A DNA stretch of 64,000 nt from an uncultured Arcanobacterium sp. (GTDB taxonomy: Bacteria; Actinomycetota; Actinomycetes; Actinomycetales; Actinomycetaceae). Where the stretch lies: the NCBI GenBank assembly GCA_958428545.1, contig CAUAGM010000001.1:248001-312000 (forward strand), read 5' to 3'. Under the pieces are notes generated by a model. That model did not search any database. It had not been told where the DNA came from and saw only the letters and a program-made list of their open reading frames with translations. This document shows positions 24,955-33,420 of the stretch, in pieces (positions within the stretch are counted from its first letter, which is position 1; every line of letters begins with the position of its first letter). A program made the translations under genes and the position numbers.

Positions 24955-25500
24955 CTAATTTTTGCACCAAGCTTTTTGCGCTGTGAAATAAGCTTGAACT
25001 GCTCGAGCGGCGATTTTTTCTGCAGTTTTCATGTGTGAGTAGTTCCTGTTAATTTCATCAATTAACGCTTGATCGCAGGCGCAATTGAAGTATCCTTTAT
25101 TGCCGTAGCACTTATCATGGTGCATACAAGCAGTATCTAGTAAATCTTGAGGTGCTCCAGGTCCTGAATGTCCTGGTCCGCACCAGTTACCCCATAAGGG
25201 TAGTGAAATACGGTCATTTTTATCGCTCTGCATGGCGAAAGAATAAAGATTGATAAAGTCGCCGACTTTGATAAGCTCTTCAGAGGCACCATCGGCTATA
25301 GCGCGTTCACTATCGAAATATGTGCGATGCCCATCGTTGACGATGTAGGCGAGCAAAGGTGTGTAGCCATTATCTGGTGTATAGTTGCTGGCGTTATTCG
25401 TAGTGTATTCGTTAGTTGTGGAAGCGACGGCAACTCCATTACTTCCGAAACTCATCAGTAGTCCTATAAACAACAGCACAATGGCTTTTTTGACTTTCAT
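24955..25500 (-). CDS. Secreted phospholipase A2
   Basis: 181 residues from the ATG at 25500 (GGAG upstream). The signal peptide ends near VAVAS (residue 27). The calcium loop reads WCGPGHSG (106-113); the active-site helix reads CMHHDKCY, with His128 and Asp129; CACD (140-143) supplies the second conserved Asp143. Six cysteines (107, 125, 131, 140, 142, 179) allow three disulfides. The pattern is nearer to the CCxxHDxCY of animal and plant secreted PLA2 than to Streptomyces PLA2. Such enzymes cleave the sn-2 ester of phospholipids outside the cell. It is an AT-rich accessory gene, a candidate virulence or competition factor, and first gene of a two-gene operon. Confidence 0.87.
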   Translation of the reverse strand: MKVKKAIVLLFIGLLMSFGSNGVAVASTTNEYTTNNASNYTPDNGYTPLLAYIVNDGHRTYFDSERAIADGASEELIKVGDFINLYSFAMQSDKNDRISLPLWGNWCGPGHSGPGAPQDLLDTACMHHDKCYGNKGYFNCACDQALIDEINRNYSHMKTAEKIAARAVQAYFTAQKAWCKN

Positions 25501-25536
25501 TTTACCCAACTCCTTTCTCTTTTTAGAGAATGCATG

Positions 25537-25571
25537 TAGAGTAATTGCCGAACGTATCAGCAATTACTCTA
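25537..25571. repeat. Perfect 12-bp inverted repeat in the PLA2 leader
   Basis: TAGAGTAATTGC (25537-25548) and GCAATTACTCTA (25560-25571) flank an 11-nt loop, 37 bp before the PLA2 start. It could be a regulator site or an RNA hairpin in the leader. The rest of the 298-bp gap up to radA holds AT-rich promoter-like sequence and the hairpin at 25737-25772. Confidence 0.7.
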
Positions 25572-25736
25572 ATCAAAGCACACATAGCCTAAGTTGCAAC
25601 ACCGACATGTGTCAGGGTATTTTAAAATTTTTTTTATGTAGTAAAGTCACTTTTCATTCTTGAAATGCCTAGTACTCTGCGCAGATTTTTTATAGGGATA
25701 AAAGAGCTAAACGTGCTTGTAATGGGTGTATGCAGG

Positions 25737-25772
25737 CGTACCGGCATATTGTGGCAATATATGCTGTGTACG
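25737..25772 (-). terminator. Imperfect hairpin behind radA
   Basis: CGTAC and GCATAT blocks pair with ATATGC and GTACG across a small bulge, 27 bp downstream of the radA stop. It probably ends radA transcription before the PLA2 unit. It lacks a T-run. Confidence 0.4.
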
Positions 25773-25798
25773 GTAGAGATTTATTGACGACGCCACTC

Positions 25799-27190
25799 CT
25801 ATTGCCTCATTGGCGGAAGTACATTTTTTGCCGCTTCGTACAGATCGCGCACAAGCCGTACATCTAATCCGGCAGGAGGTTGCGAGATATCAGAGCTGGC
25901 AGGCACAATCGCAATACTGAAGCCCAGGCGTGCAGCTTCTGCCAAGCGCTGACGCATACCAACTACAGGGCGCAATTCGCCCGTGAGTGAGACCTCACCA
26001 ATTGCTACTACCCCAGGCGCAATCGGAAGATCGGCAGCCGATGATGCGAGCGCGAGTGCGATAGCTAAATCTGATGCTGGCTCCAGAGCTTTTGCGCCTC
26101 CTACTGTGGATACGAAAATATCGCGTTTTTCAAACTCTACTTTCAATCGTGACTGCAAAACTGCCAGCATCATAGCCACTCTAGAAGAATCAATTCCAGA
26201 GGTGGTTCTACGTGCAGGCCCTGGAGCGTGAACAGAAAGCCCTTGAATTTCGACAGGTATTGGGCGTCGCCCTTCAAGAGTGACGGTGACGCATGTGCCT
26301 GGAACGCTGTGATTGCGTGCTGAAAGGAATAAGCCAGAAGGATCAGGAAGTTCCCGAATTCCTGAATCGGTAAGTTCAAAACAGCCAACCTCGTCTGTGG
26401 CGCCGTATCTATTTTTAACTGCGCGCACGAGCCGAAGCGGAGAGTGTTTATCACCTTCAAACTGACAGACCACGTCAACGAGATGTTCGAGTACCCGTGG
26501 ACCTGCAATAGACCCGTCTTTCGTTACGTGCCCAACCAGCAGCACTGGAAGATCTTTAGTTTTTGCAACGTTCACGAGTGCGCTTGCAACTGCGCGTACT
26601 TGAGCGACGCCTCCAGCTGCTCCATCGACGTTAGGATCGGCAATAGTCTGCACAGAATCAACAACCAGCAAAGATGGGCAGCTTTCTTCGATGTGCCCAA
26701 GAACACGAGAAAGATCTGCTTCTGCGGCAAGCAGTAGATGTTCGTGCAGTGCGCCTATTCGCTGAGCGCGAGCGCGTACTTGCGCAGCTGATTCTTCACC
26801 TGTGACATAGAGGACGGGGGAAGTTCCATACTCTGCTGCTTGGCGTGCTGCCTGAGCGGAGACATCGAGCAGAAGAGTTGATTTCCCTATTCCTGGCTCT
26901 CCTGCCAGAAGTACAACGACACCTGCAACTAGCCCTCCGCCAAGTACGCGATCAAATTCTGCTACTCCTGTGGAGTGTTTTTTAGATGCTTGTGCAGAGA
27001 CTTTAGTGATCGGCTGAGCAGGAGAATGAGGGATAAGCGCTGTAGTGCGCGAGCGTACGCTAGAACCACTGGGATCCGATTCGTTGATCGTACCCCAAGC
27101 TTGGCACTCTCCGCAGCGTCCGACCCATTTAAGGCTCGTCCAGCCGCATTCTGTGCACGTGTATGATGCTTGTTTTGATTTCAATGCCAT
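25799..27190 (-). CDS. radA: DNA repair protein RadA
   Basis: 463 residues. An N-terminal zinc finger (Cys12, Cys15, Cys26, Cys29) is followed by a RecA-like ATPase with Walker A GEPGIGKSTLL and by the RadA signature, here KNRYGATDE instead of KNRFG; a C-terminal Lon-like domain includes SVTGELRPVVGMRQRL-type sequence (VSLTGELRPV). It drives branch migration in recombination. The ATG follows TACCGT by six bases with no Shine-Dalgarno, so a leaderless mRNA is likely. The trk genes lie upstream on the same strand. Confidence 0.96.
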   Translation of the reverse strand: MALKSKQASYTCTECGWTSLKWVGRCGECQAWGTINESDPSGSSVRSRTTALIPHSPAQPITKVSAQASKKHSTGVAEFDRVLGGGLVAGVVVLLAGEPGIGKSTLLLDVSAQAARQAAEYGTSPVLYVTGEESAAQVRARAQRIGALHEHLLLAAEADLSRVLGHIEESCPSLLVVDSVQTIADPNVDGAAGGVAQVRAVASALVNVAKTKDLPVLLVGHVTKDGSIAGPRVLEHLVDVVCQFEGDKHSPLRLVRAVKNRYGATDEVGCFELTDSGIRELPDPSGLFLSARNHSVPGTCVTVTLEGRRPIPVEIQGLSVHAPGPARRTTSGIDSSRVAMMLAVLQSRLKVEFEKRDIFVSTVGGAKALEPASDLAIALALASSAADLPIAPGVVAIGEVSLTGELRPVVGMRQRLAEAARLGFSIAIVPASSDISQPPAGLDVRLVRDLYEAAKNVLPPMRQ

Positions 27191-27232
27191 AGTTCTACGG
27201 TACGGGAGGGGTTGGGTAAATTTTCAAAAAAT

Positions 27233-27898
27233 TTATGATCGGTTGGCAAACTGCTCAAGTAATCTTGGTTCACCAGAGACGATAATCACGTCACTAGATG
27301 CGATTTTCGTCTCTGGAGCAGCGTATTCGAAAGGCTGCCCAGGAGATTTCACACCGATTATCCGTACGCCATATTTTTCTTGTACTTTACTTTGGGTGAG
27401 GGTGAATCCCACGAGTTCTTTCGGTGGAATCATTTTCACGATAGTGAATTGATCTTCCATCTCGATATAATCCAGCATTTTTCCCGAGAGCATATGAGCC
27501 ACGCGCTGCCCAGCATCATTTTCTGGGTAGACGACGTGGTGCGCGCCGATACGTCTCAAAATTGTGCCGTGTTCCCGAGAAGTTGCTTTAGCCCAGATTT
27601 CGCGCACGCCCAGATCCACTAAATTTGCGGTAATCAGCACTGATGCTTCGAGAGAGGTTCCTACCCCTACCACGGCAATGTTGAAATCGCTGGCACCGAG
27701 CTGGTCAAGTGCTTCGGGCGAAGCTGCGTCAGCTTCAACAACGCGAAAACGATGGCTCCAGTTCTGAGCTCGCGTAGCATTCGATTCAACTGCAAGAATA
27801 TTTTTTCCTAGGTGGTCGAGTGTGACGGCAATAGCTGAGCCAAAGCGTCCTAAGCCAATCACAAGAATGGCTTCTCCAGCGTCATCGTACTGTGCCAT
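27233..27898 (-). CDS. trkA: Potassium uptake regulatory subunit TrkA/KtrA
   Basis: 221 residues from the ATG at 27898, preceded by AAGGAG. One RCK module: an N-terminal Rossmann half with ILVIGLGRFGSAIA and an acidic residue ending strand 2 (LAVES), then a C-terminal RCK_C half. The single-module length fits KtrA rather than the two-module TrkA of E. coli. It gates the adjacent membrane subunit in response to nucleotides. It is 40 bp behind trkH in the same unit. Confidence 0.92.
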   Translation of the reverse strand: MAQYDDAGEAILVIGLGRFGSAIAVTLDHLGKNILAVESNATRAQNWSHRFRVVEADAASPEALDQLGASDFNIAVVGVGTSLEASVLITANLVDLGVREIWAKATSREHGTILRRIGAHHVVYPENDAGQRVAHMLSGKMLDYIEMEDQFTIVKMIPPKELVGFTLTQSKVQEKYGVRIIGVKSPGQPFEYAAPETKIASSDVIIVSGEPRLLEQFANRS

Positions 27899-27938
27899 AG
27901 ATTCTCCTTTGTACTGTGCTTGATTAAGAATAACTCTC

Positions 27939-29342
27939 TTAGCCAATAATTGGGCGCTCTTCTGGCAGGCGCACCACGCGCCTTCGGTGACGAAGAGCCA
28001 GAGCTGCTGCAAACGTCATCGTCCCAACGCGCCCGAGATACATCAATACGATAATGACGATTTTTCCAGCGGTCGGTAGCTCAGCGGTGATCCCGAGGGA
28101 AAGCCCGCATGTGCCGAAAGCGGAGATGGTTTCAAATAAGACTTGAGAGAGGCTGAAGCTGCTTATATGCAAAATAATTAACGTTGCTCCGGCCACGAGA
28201 GTAGCGCCTAGGAAAGTTGCGGAAATTGCCAAACGAATCACGCTCGATCCTATTCGTTTTCCGAAAGCCTCGGCGTCACGGTCACCTCGCGCTTCGGCAA
28301 TAATCGCGAGGATAAGCACGGCGAAAGTCGAGACTTTGATACCGCCGCCTGTACTTGCGCTGCCGCTACCCACAAACATTAGGCCGTCGAGTAGCCACCA
28401 CGTCGATTCCTTCATATCGTTAATCGAGACCGTCGCGATGCCGCTGGATCGTGCAGTGGCAGAGTGGGTGAGCGAGGCAAGAATTTTTTCCGGAGCATTC
28501 ATCGAGGCGAGAGTGGCGGCATTGTTCCATTCGAGTGCCAAAATCGCGAGAGCGCCCGCGAAAAAAAGAATTGTGTAGGTGACGATAGTTATTTTTGAAT
28601 GCAGATTCCACTTTCGGGGATGTTTCCAATGCTCGGCCACATTGACGATCACCGGAAACCCGATGCCACCAATCATTGTGCCGATTATTATGGGGATACA
28701 GAAGCCCCAATCGCCGGCTGCAAATTCAAAACCGCCAGGAAGAGCTGAAAAACCTGCGTTATTGAATGCAGAGATAGCCATGAAAATTGATTGCCCAAAA
28801 GAATCTAAAAAGCCGTGCCCGTAAGAGAGAAATGCTGGCATAAAGGCTGCAGTCAGCACTGTTTCGGCAGTGACCGAAGTAATAATGACCGCTCGGAGCA
28901 GGCGTGCGACGTCACCTAAGTGACTTTTATGTTCAGTGGCGGTAAGGATTCGCTGCGTGAGCCCGATATGCCGTGAGACGGTGAATCCGAGCACTGATGC
29001 AATTGTCATAACTCCTAAGCCGCCGATCTGCATTCCGATCGCGATGATGAGGTGTCCGAGTGGACTCCAGTAGCTTGCTGTCTCAACGATTGCTAATCCT
29101 GTGACGCAGACGGCGCTGGTTGCGGTAAAGAGAGCTTCAAGAGGTGACGCTGATCCGGGGCCAGCTTTGGCGTGTGGCAGGAGAAGGAGCAGCGTGATTG
29201 CGCAAATAATAGAGGCGAAGACTGCGAGTGCGAAGAATGCAGGATAATTGCGCGCAAACCGATTAACGTACTCTCGCAGGGAGGCGTGTTGACGGTTTCT
29301 CGTGAGAAGCGAGGAATGCGACATGGAATTATCTGGAAGCAC
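27939..29342 (-). CDS. trkH: Potassium uptake membrane subunit TrkH/KtrB
   Basis: 467 residues. A hydrophobic protein with four repeated M1-P-M2 units; selectivity-filter glycine segments such as ATSAVCVTGLA, AFNNAGFS, GSGSASTGGG and AFGTCGLS are visible. It carries K+ (or Na+-coupled K+) across the membrane with the RCK subunit encoded downstream. I chose the GTG at 29342 because TAAGAT lies six bases upstream (leaderless); an ATG at 29324 is the alternative. Confidence 0.94.
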   Translation of the reverse strand: MLPDNSMSHSSLLTRNRQHASLREYVNRFARNYPAFFALAVFASIICAITLLLLLPHAKAGPGSASPLEALFTATSAVCVTGLAIVETASYWSPLGHLIIAIGMQIGGLGVMTIASVLGFTVSRHIGLTQRILTATEHKSHLGDVARLLRAVIITSVTAETVLTAAFMPAFLSYGHGFLDSFGQSIFMAISAFNNAGFSALPGGFEFAAGDWGFCIPIIIGTMIGGIGFPVIVNVAEHWKHPRKWNLHSKITIVTYTILFFAGALAILALEWNNAATLASMNAPEKILASLTHSATARSSGIATVSINDMKESTWWLLDGLMFVGSGSASTGGGIKVSTFAVLILAIIAEARGDRDAEAFGKRIGSSVIRLAISATFLGATLVAGATLIILHISSFSLSQVLFETISAFGTCGLSLGITAELPTAGKIVIIVLMYLGRVGTMTFAAALALRHRRRVVRLPEERPIIG

Positions 29343-29535
29343 ATAAGTATCTTATGGGTAAAAGCCCTTATTCGGTACATTTAATTTCTTTTGTGTATGT
29401 GTAAATAGGGGTGATGTGGCATTGTTTAGGATCCAAGAGAGGAGCCGAGGGGTAAAATGTGACAAAAAGTTTATAAAGTGCCGTATGTTGTATGTGTGAA
29501 AATCGAGGTTGTCGGATAGACTTAGTTTTATTCCT

Positions 29536-29552
29536 GATATGCTTTGCATATC
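29536..29552. promoter_or_regulatory. Palindrome upstream of the HTH gene
   Basis: GATATGC-TTT-GCATATC, a perfect 7-bp dyad 31 bp before the ATG of the excisionase-type HTH gene. It is a plausible autoregulatory operator. Confidence 0.45.
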
Positions 29553-29583
29553 TGTAAAATTTATCTATATAAGGATGGCGTTG

Positions 29584-29814
29584 ATGGTGCAGCACTCTCC
29601 CAATGCTCCGCAATTTTTTACGGTTGCGGAAGTTGCCGATATTATGCGTGTTTCTCGAATGACGATTTACCGAATGGTCCATTCAGGGGAACTTCCGGCA
29701 GTTCGCGTTGGAAAAAACTCATACCGAGTGCCGCGCTCTGCATTGGATCAGCTTTTTGCTATGGATATTCAAGAGAGTGAATCAGAATCTCTACGCGCAG
29801 TTCAAGGGCAGTAG
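29584..29814 (+). CDS. Excisionase-family HTH DNA-binding protein (BldC-like)
   Basis: 76 residues from the ATG at 29584, which has AAGGATG as ribosome-binding site; two earlier ATGs are less well placed. A MerR-like winged helix reads FFTVAEVADIMRVSRMTIYRMVHSGELPAVRVGKNSYRVPRSAL. The protein fits the small BldC/excisionase regulators that precede the 32-residue ribosomal protein gene in many actinobacteria; this synteny, not phage context, argues for a chromosomal regulator. Confidence 0.88.
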   Translation: MVQHSPNAPQFFTVAEVADIMRVSRMTIYRMVHSGELPAVRVGKNSYRVPRSALDQLFAMDIQESESESLRAVQGQ

Positions 29815-29827
29815 AGCGCCGTTATTT

Positions 29828-29855
29828 TTGGGCATTCTCTCCAATGAGCTATGAT
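29828..29855 (+). promoter_or_regulatory. Promoter of the ribosomal microprotein gene
   Basis: TTGGGC (29828-29833) and TATGAT (29850-29855) with a 16-bp spacer; predicted start near 29862, giving a leader of about 55 nt. Confidence 0.55.
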
Positions 29856-29915
29856 TAAGCCGTTACATCTGGGCGCCACGGCTGCCCGTCTACAACTACA
29901 AGTCGGAGGTAACCT

Positions 29916-30014
29916 GTGGGTTCCGTAATTAAGAAGCGCCGTAAGCGCATGTCGAAGAAAAAGCATCGTAAGTTGCTTCGTAAAACTCGTCACCAGCGTC
30001 GCAACAAGAAGTGA
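29916..30014 (+). CDS. AURKAIP1/COX24-type ribosomal small subunit protein (bS22-like), 32 residues
   Basis: GTG start at 29916 with GGAGGT five bases upstream. The product, MGSVIKKRRKRMSKKKHRK followed by LLRKTRHQRRNKK, is almost entirely Lys and Arg and matches the actinobacterial 30S protein known as bS22. It has its own promoter and terminator. It is easily missed because of its size. Confidence 0.93.
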   Translation: MGSVIKKRRKRMSKKKHRKLLRKTRHQRRNKK

Positions 30015-30042
30015 GTTTCTTTTCGACGCTTACGACACAGAT

Positions 30043-30068
30043 AAGAGCCCCGCAATGGGCTCTTTTTT
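30043..30068 (+). terminator. Intrinsic terminator of the ribosomal microprotein gene
   Basis: AAGAGCCC-CGCAAT-GGGCTCTT followed by four more T. A textbook stem, loop and T-run 28 bp after the stop. Confidence 0.92.
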
Positions 30069-30146
30069 GTCTCGAAAAGTTGTTTTGAAAACGAATACAT
30101 GCGTGTATCGGCTGTTATTCTCGTGTATTTTTCCATCGGTATCGGG

Positions 30147-30174
30147 TTGGTAATAGCATTATGCTATATATAAA
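30147..30174 (+). promoter_or_regulatory. MarR gene promoter with palindrome between -35 and -10
   Basis: TTGGTA (30147-30152) and TATAAA (30169-30174) with a 16-bp spacer that holds the perfect palindrome ATAGCAT-T-ATGCTAT (30153-30167). A repressor bound there would block RNA polymerase. Predicted leader about 135 nt. Nothing else is evident in the 302-bp gap 30015-30316 besides this and the terminator. Confidence 0.6.
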
Positions 30175-30316
30175 GCGCTGTGTACGTGGAAAGCAGTACT
30201 CATAGTATCGGCATGTGCCAAACTTCAGCATGGGTGTCTATCTAGTGTGTGCATATATTGGATATTTATCAGGCGTTAAGGAATCGTGAAATTAAGTTCA
30301 GGGGGAGGGAAAGAAT

Positions 30317-30853
30317 ATGGGCAAAGAGCAGGCGGTGTCTAAAGAAGATTCGCGTAAACGACGTGCTAGGGGGCTTGCCTTATCTGATCTGATTGCTTGG
30401 CGTTCTTTTACGCGAGGAAATGTTTATATTATCGAGCAGATTAATCACGATATGGAACAAGCGCTAGATCTGACGATAAACGAGTTCGAGCTACTTCATG
30501 CCGTCTATGAATCGCCCACAAAGAGTTTGCGGATGTCGAAAATTGCTCAGGATCTGCACCATTCGCGCTCACGTCTCACCCATACCGCTCGGCGGCTTGA
30601 GAAGATGGGGTACGTGGAACGTTCGCGCTGCCCGCATGATCGTCGAGGTGTTTTCTGCTCTCTCACAGAAGCTGGAATAGCAAAATTTGAAGAGAGTCTA
30701 GCAGAGCATAGTAGTATTGTTCATACGCATTTAATTAATCGTCTAGCCCCCGAAGAGCTTGACGAGCTGGGGCGTATCTATCGTAAACTCCTTGGCTGGG
30801 ATGAAACAGACGCTATCGCCGAATATAATATGGCTGAATACCAGTGCCCGTAA
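30317..30853 (+). CDS. MarR-family transcriptional regulator
   Basis: 178 residues; GGGGGAGGGA precedes the ATG. A winged helix spans about 60-115: TINEFELLHAVYESPTKSLRMSKIAQDLHHSRSRLTHTARRLEKMGYVERSRCPHDRRGVFCSLTEAG, with the DRRGV wing typical of MarR. N- and C-terminal helices would form the dimer. A histidine-phosphatase gene follows 32 bp downstream and is probably co-transcribed. The palindrome within the promoter suggests autorepression. Confidence 0.92.
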   Translation: MGKEQAVSKEDSRKRRARGLALSDLIAWRSFTRGNVYIIEQINHDMEQALDLTINEFELLHAVYESPTKSLRMSKIAQDLHHSRSRLTHTARRLEKMGYVERSRCPHDRRGVFCSLTEAGIAKFEESLAEHSSIVHTHLINRLAPEELDELGRIYRKLLGWDETDAIAEYNMAEYQCP

Positions 30854-30885
30854 CGGGTGGAGTGTGCATATTCTCAGGAGCAGCT

Positions 30886-31563
30886 ATGGCGGATTCAACA
30901 ACGACGATTCATCTCGTTCGGCACGGTGAGGTCGATAATCCAACTGGAGTTCTTTACGGGCAGTCTGCAGGTTTTCATCTCACAGAGCTGGGGCATCAGA
31001 TGGCTCGCGGTGTAGCAGAAGCTTTTTCTCCTGGGCACGATATTCGTGCGGTAATCACCTCTCCGTTGGAACGCGCTATCGAGACTGGCACTCCAACCGC
31101 ACAAGCATTTGGGCTTGAAATTTCCACAACCAGCGATCTCATTGAAGCGGCAAATAAATTTGAAGGGATCCCGATTAACGATAACCATTTTATGGTATTG
31201 AAGCCGCAATTTTGGAGTTGGTACACCAACCCATTTGAGCCCTCGTGGGGCGAGCCATACGTGAAAATCGTGGAGCGAATGAGCAGTGCAATTCGTCGTG
31301 CACTCACTATCGCTGAGGGTGGAGAAGCAATGCTTGTGAGCCATCAGCTGCCAATTTGGACGATGCGTAGATTTATTCAAGGGAAAAGCTTGGCTCACGA
31401 TCCGAGGCGTCGTGAATGCTCGTTGTGTTCCGTCACTTCATTGACGTTTATTGGGAGAAAACTTGTAAGCGAGCAGTACTGGGAGCCTGTAGCAGATATG
31501 CTCTCCCAAGCGCAGGATATGGTGCCTGGTACTTCAACAGCGATGGAAAAAACCTCGAAATGA
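30886..31563 (+). CDS. Histidine phosphatase family protein (phosphoglycerate mutase-like)
   Basis: 225 residues from the ATG at 30886 with AGGAGC upstream. LVRHGEVDNPTG holds the RHG motif with the catalytic His13; TSPLERAIETGTPTA and MLVSHQLPIWTMRR (second catalytic His) follow. The set fits a broad-specificity cofactor-independent phosphatase; the substrate is unknown. Downstream of the MarR regulator on the same strand. Confidence 0.88.
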   Translation: MADSTTTIHLVRHGEVDNPTGVLYGQSAGFHLTELGHQMARGVAEAFSPGHDIRAVITSPLERAIETGTPTAQAFGLEISTTSDLIEAANKFEGIPINDNHFMVLKPQFWSWYTNPFEPSWGEPYVKIVERMSSAIRRALTIAEGGEAMLVSHQLPIWTMRRFIQGKSLAHDPRRRECSLCSVTSLTFIGRKLVSEQYWEPVADMLSQAQDMVPGTSTAMEKTSK

Positions 31564-31586
31564 GCTGCAGGCAGTAAAATATATAT

Positions 31587-32027
31587 TTACTGCTCGGCAG
31601 GATTCTCGTCAGAATTTTCTGCGCGCGTTGGATGATCTTTATGTGATTTATCCTCATGAGGGTGCTTTGATTTTTTCTGCTCAGCGGATTTTCGCTCCTC
31701 ATAGGCTTTACGGCGATTATGAGCATCTAATCGGGCAAGAAATTCTGGATCGTCGTCAGGTGCTATAGGGGTATGTGACGAGGGGCGTTTCGTGCGTAAA
31801 CGCCCAGCGATATCCGAGGTACTGATTGGTGTATCCGAGGTGATTACTGCCTGGTACTTAAAGAAAAGCCAGAGAATCGGGCCGATAATAGGCACAAGCA
31901 GAGTTAAAAGCGCCCACGCAGCTTTCGAAATACGCGCAGGAGTTGCATATGCTGGAGTGCGCAAACAATCGATAAATGTGTAGATCGTCAGTGAGATGAT
32001 GACGAGAGCAATAAATATTCGAGCCAC
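31587..32027 (-). CDS. PLDc_N-domain small membrane protein
   Basis: 146 residues with two membrane helices (about 2-20 and 35-57) and the conserved PLDc_N core KAAWALLTLLVPIIGPILWLFF; the second half is charged and disordered. Function unknown. The GTG start has no Shine-Dalgarno; TAGCAT lies six bases upstream, and its TAG is also the stop codon of menA. The gene may therefore have its own leaderless promoter inside the menA end. Confidence 0.78.
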   Translation of the reverse strand: MARIFIALVIISLTIYTFIDCLRTPAYATPARISKAAWALLTLLVPIIGPILWLFFKYQAVITSDTPISTSDIAGRLRTKRPSSHTPIAPDDDPEFLARLDAHNRRKAYEERKSAEQKKSKHPHEDKSHKDHPTRAENSDENPAEQ

Positions 32028-32036
32028 GGATCTATG

Positions 32037-33185
32037 CTATCGTGCGGCAGGAGTTTCATCTGACTGCGCCGTATATTCTTCGCTAGCTGCGGAATTATCG
32101 GCATGAGATTGAGTTGCAGGCTCGTCTTCTTTGCGCTCTGGTTCACAACCATCACAGGAGCTTTCAGCAGAGCTGGTACTCTGATCCTCTAGCAAAGAAG
32201 CTGCTGCCCGCATACGAATAATCGTAAAGCCCTCAATAAGAAGCCACGCTGCCCATACTCCCATGGCAATGCTCCAGCCGAGCGTAAAGAAATATGCCAA
32301 GGGGAAACGAATTGAAATAACGAGAATTGCGGCTATTACACTAGCAAACACGAGTTCAAAAATTCCCGTATTGCGCAGCGTTGAAAGAAGAGTATGCCCC
32401 GATGCCCCCGCAATCACAGGGCGAGCCAGCAGAACTACCCACACCAGCATGCCCGTCATGCCGGCGGCAAGACCAAATCCCCACAGGTACATGGAGCTGG
32501 CAAGTACGACTGCCAGCGCGAGCATGCAGTAGTAACTCCAACGAGCTTTTGACTGCCCAATTCTTACGGCAAGCGTCTTTTTGCCTGCAGCTTCGTCACC
32601 TGGAATATCTCGGATATTATTGACCATCAAAATTGAGCATGCGACGAGACCAATAGCCGTGGCAAGAATCCATGCGAGAATCGGTGCTTGATTAGTTTGA
32701 ATATAGACAGTGCCCACAGTTGCGGCATATCCAAAGAAAACAAGGACGAACACTTCGCCCAGTCCTATATATCCGTACGGGTGTTTGCCGCCAGTATAAA
32801 ACCAGCCAGCTAAGACTGCAGCGGCTCCTAGTGCGATGAGCCACCAATGCCCACAGATAATCGTCACCGCCAAGCCGCATACGCAGGCAAGACCAAAGCT
32901 GATGAAAGCTGCCAGCTTTACCGTGAAGGGTTTCACTTTTCCGCTTCCCGTGAGGCGCACGGGACCTTCGCGTACGTCGTCTGTGCCGCGAATGCCATCG
33001 GAATAATCATTGGCAAAATTGACTCCGATTTGGAAAAGAAGTGCAACGCCAGCTGCAAGGAGAGTAAGGCGCCACGAGAATTCGCTCATTGCATAGGCAA
33101 AGGCTCCCCCGACAATCACTGGAGCGAGAGCTGCAGGCAGAGTGCGTACTCGAGCACCCTCCATCCAATCTTTGAATGATGCCAT
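32037..33185 (-). CDS. menA: 1,4-dihydroxy-2-naphthoate polyprenyltransferase
   Basis: 382 residues. UbiA-family integral membrane enzyme with NDYSDGIRG (Asn59, Asp60, Asp63) and a second aspartate motif in NNIRDIPGDEAAGKKT; about eight hydrophobic helices. It joins the polyprenyl chain to DHNA to give demethylmenaquinone. The last 75 residues are Ser/Glu-rich and are not part of the family core. menG and menJ, the next steps, lie 2.4 kb away beyond htrA. Confidence 0.95.
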   Translation of the reverse strand: MASFKDWMEGARVRTLPAALAPVIVGGAFAYAMSEFSWRLTLLAAGVALLFQIGVNFANDYSDGIRGTDDVREGPVRLTGSGKVKPFTVKLAAFISFGLACVCGLAVTIICGHWWLIALGAAAVLAGWFYTGGKHPYGYIGLGEVFVLVFFGYAATVGTVYIQTNQAPILAWILATAIGLVACSILMVNNIRDIPGDEAAGKKTLAVRIGQSKARWSYYCMLALAVVLASSMYLWGFGLAAGMTGMLVWVVLLARPVIAGASGHTLLSTLRNTGIFELVFASVIAAILVISIRFPLAYFFTLGWSIAMGVWAAWLLIEGFTIIRMRAAASLLEDQSTSSAESSCDGCEPERKEDEPATQSHADNSAASEEYTAQSDETPAAR

Positions 33186-33420
33186 AATATACCGATCCTT
33201 GTATGCTGTGGTTTTACGTATTTTACCTTGTTTACAATAGCTCTAATGTGCAGATCATGCACATATCGTTTGCGTGTGTCTGTGCGCTTCTAGCGGTGTA
33301 ATGCGTAGGCGTATTTATTTTCAGCAAACATCCAGCTAATATCCATTTTTTATGGAGCGCTGCTTCGTACACTTGAGGCGTACCGAGTTTTAGCAACACT
33401 GAAAAGATGAGAAGGTAGAT

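Noticed and set aside
29584..29814. Excisionase-type HTH gene as sign of a prophage or integrative element
   Set aside because: No integrase or phage genes nearby; its position beside the ribosomal microprotein gene is a conserved chromosomal arrangement.
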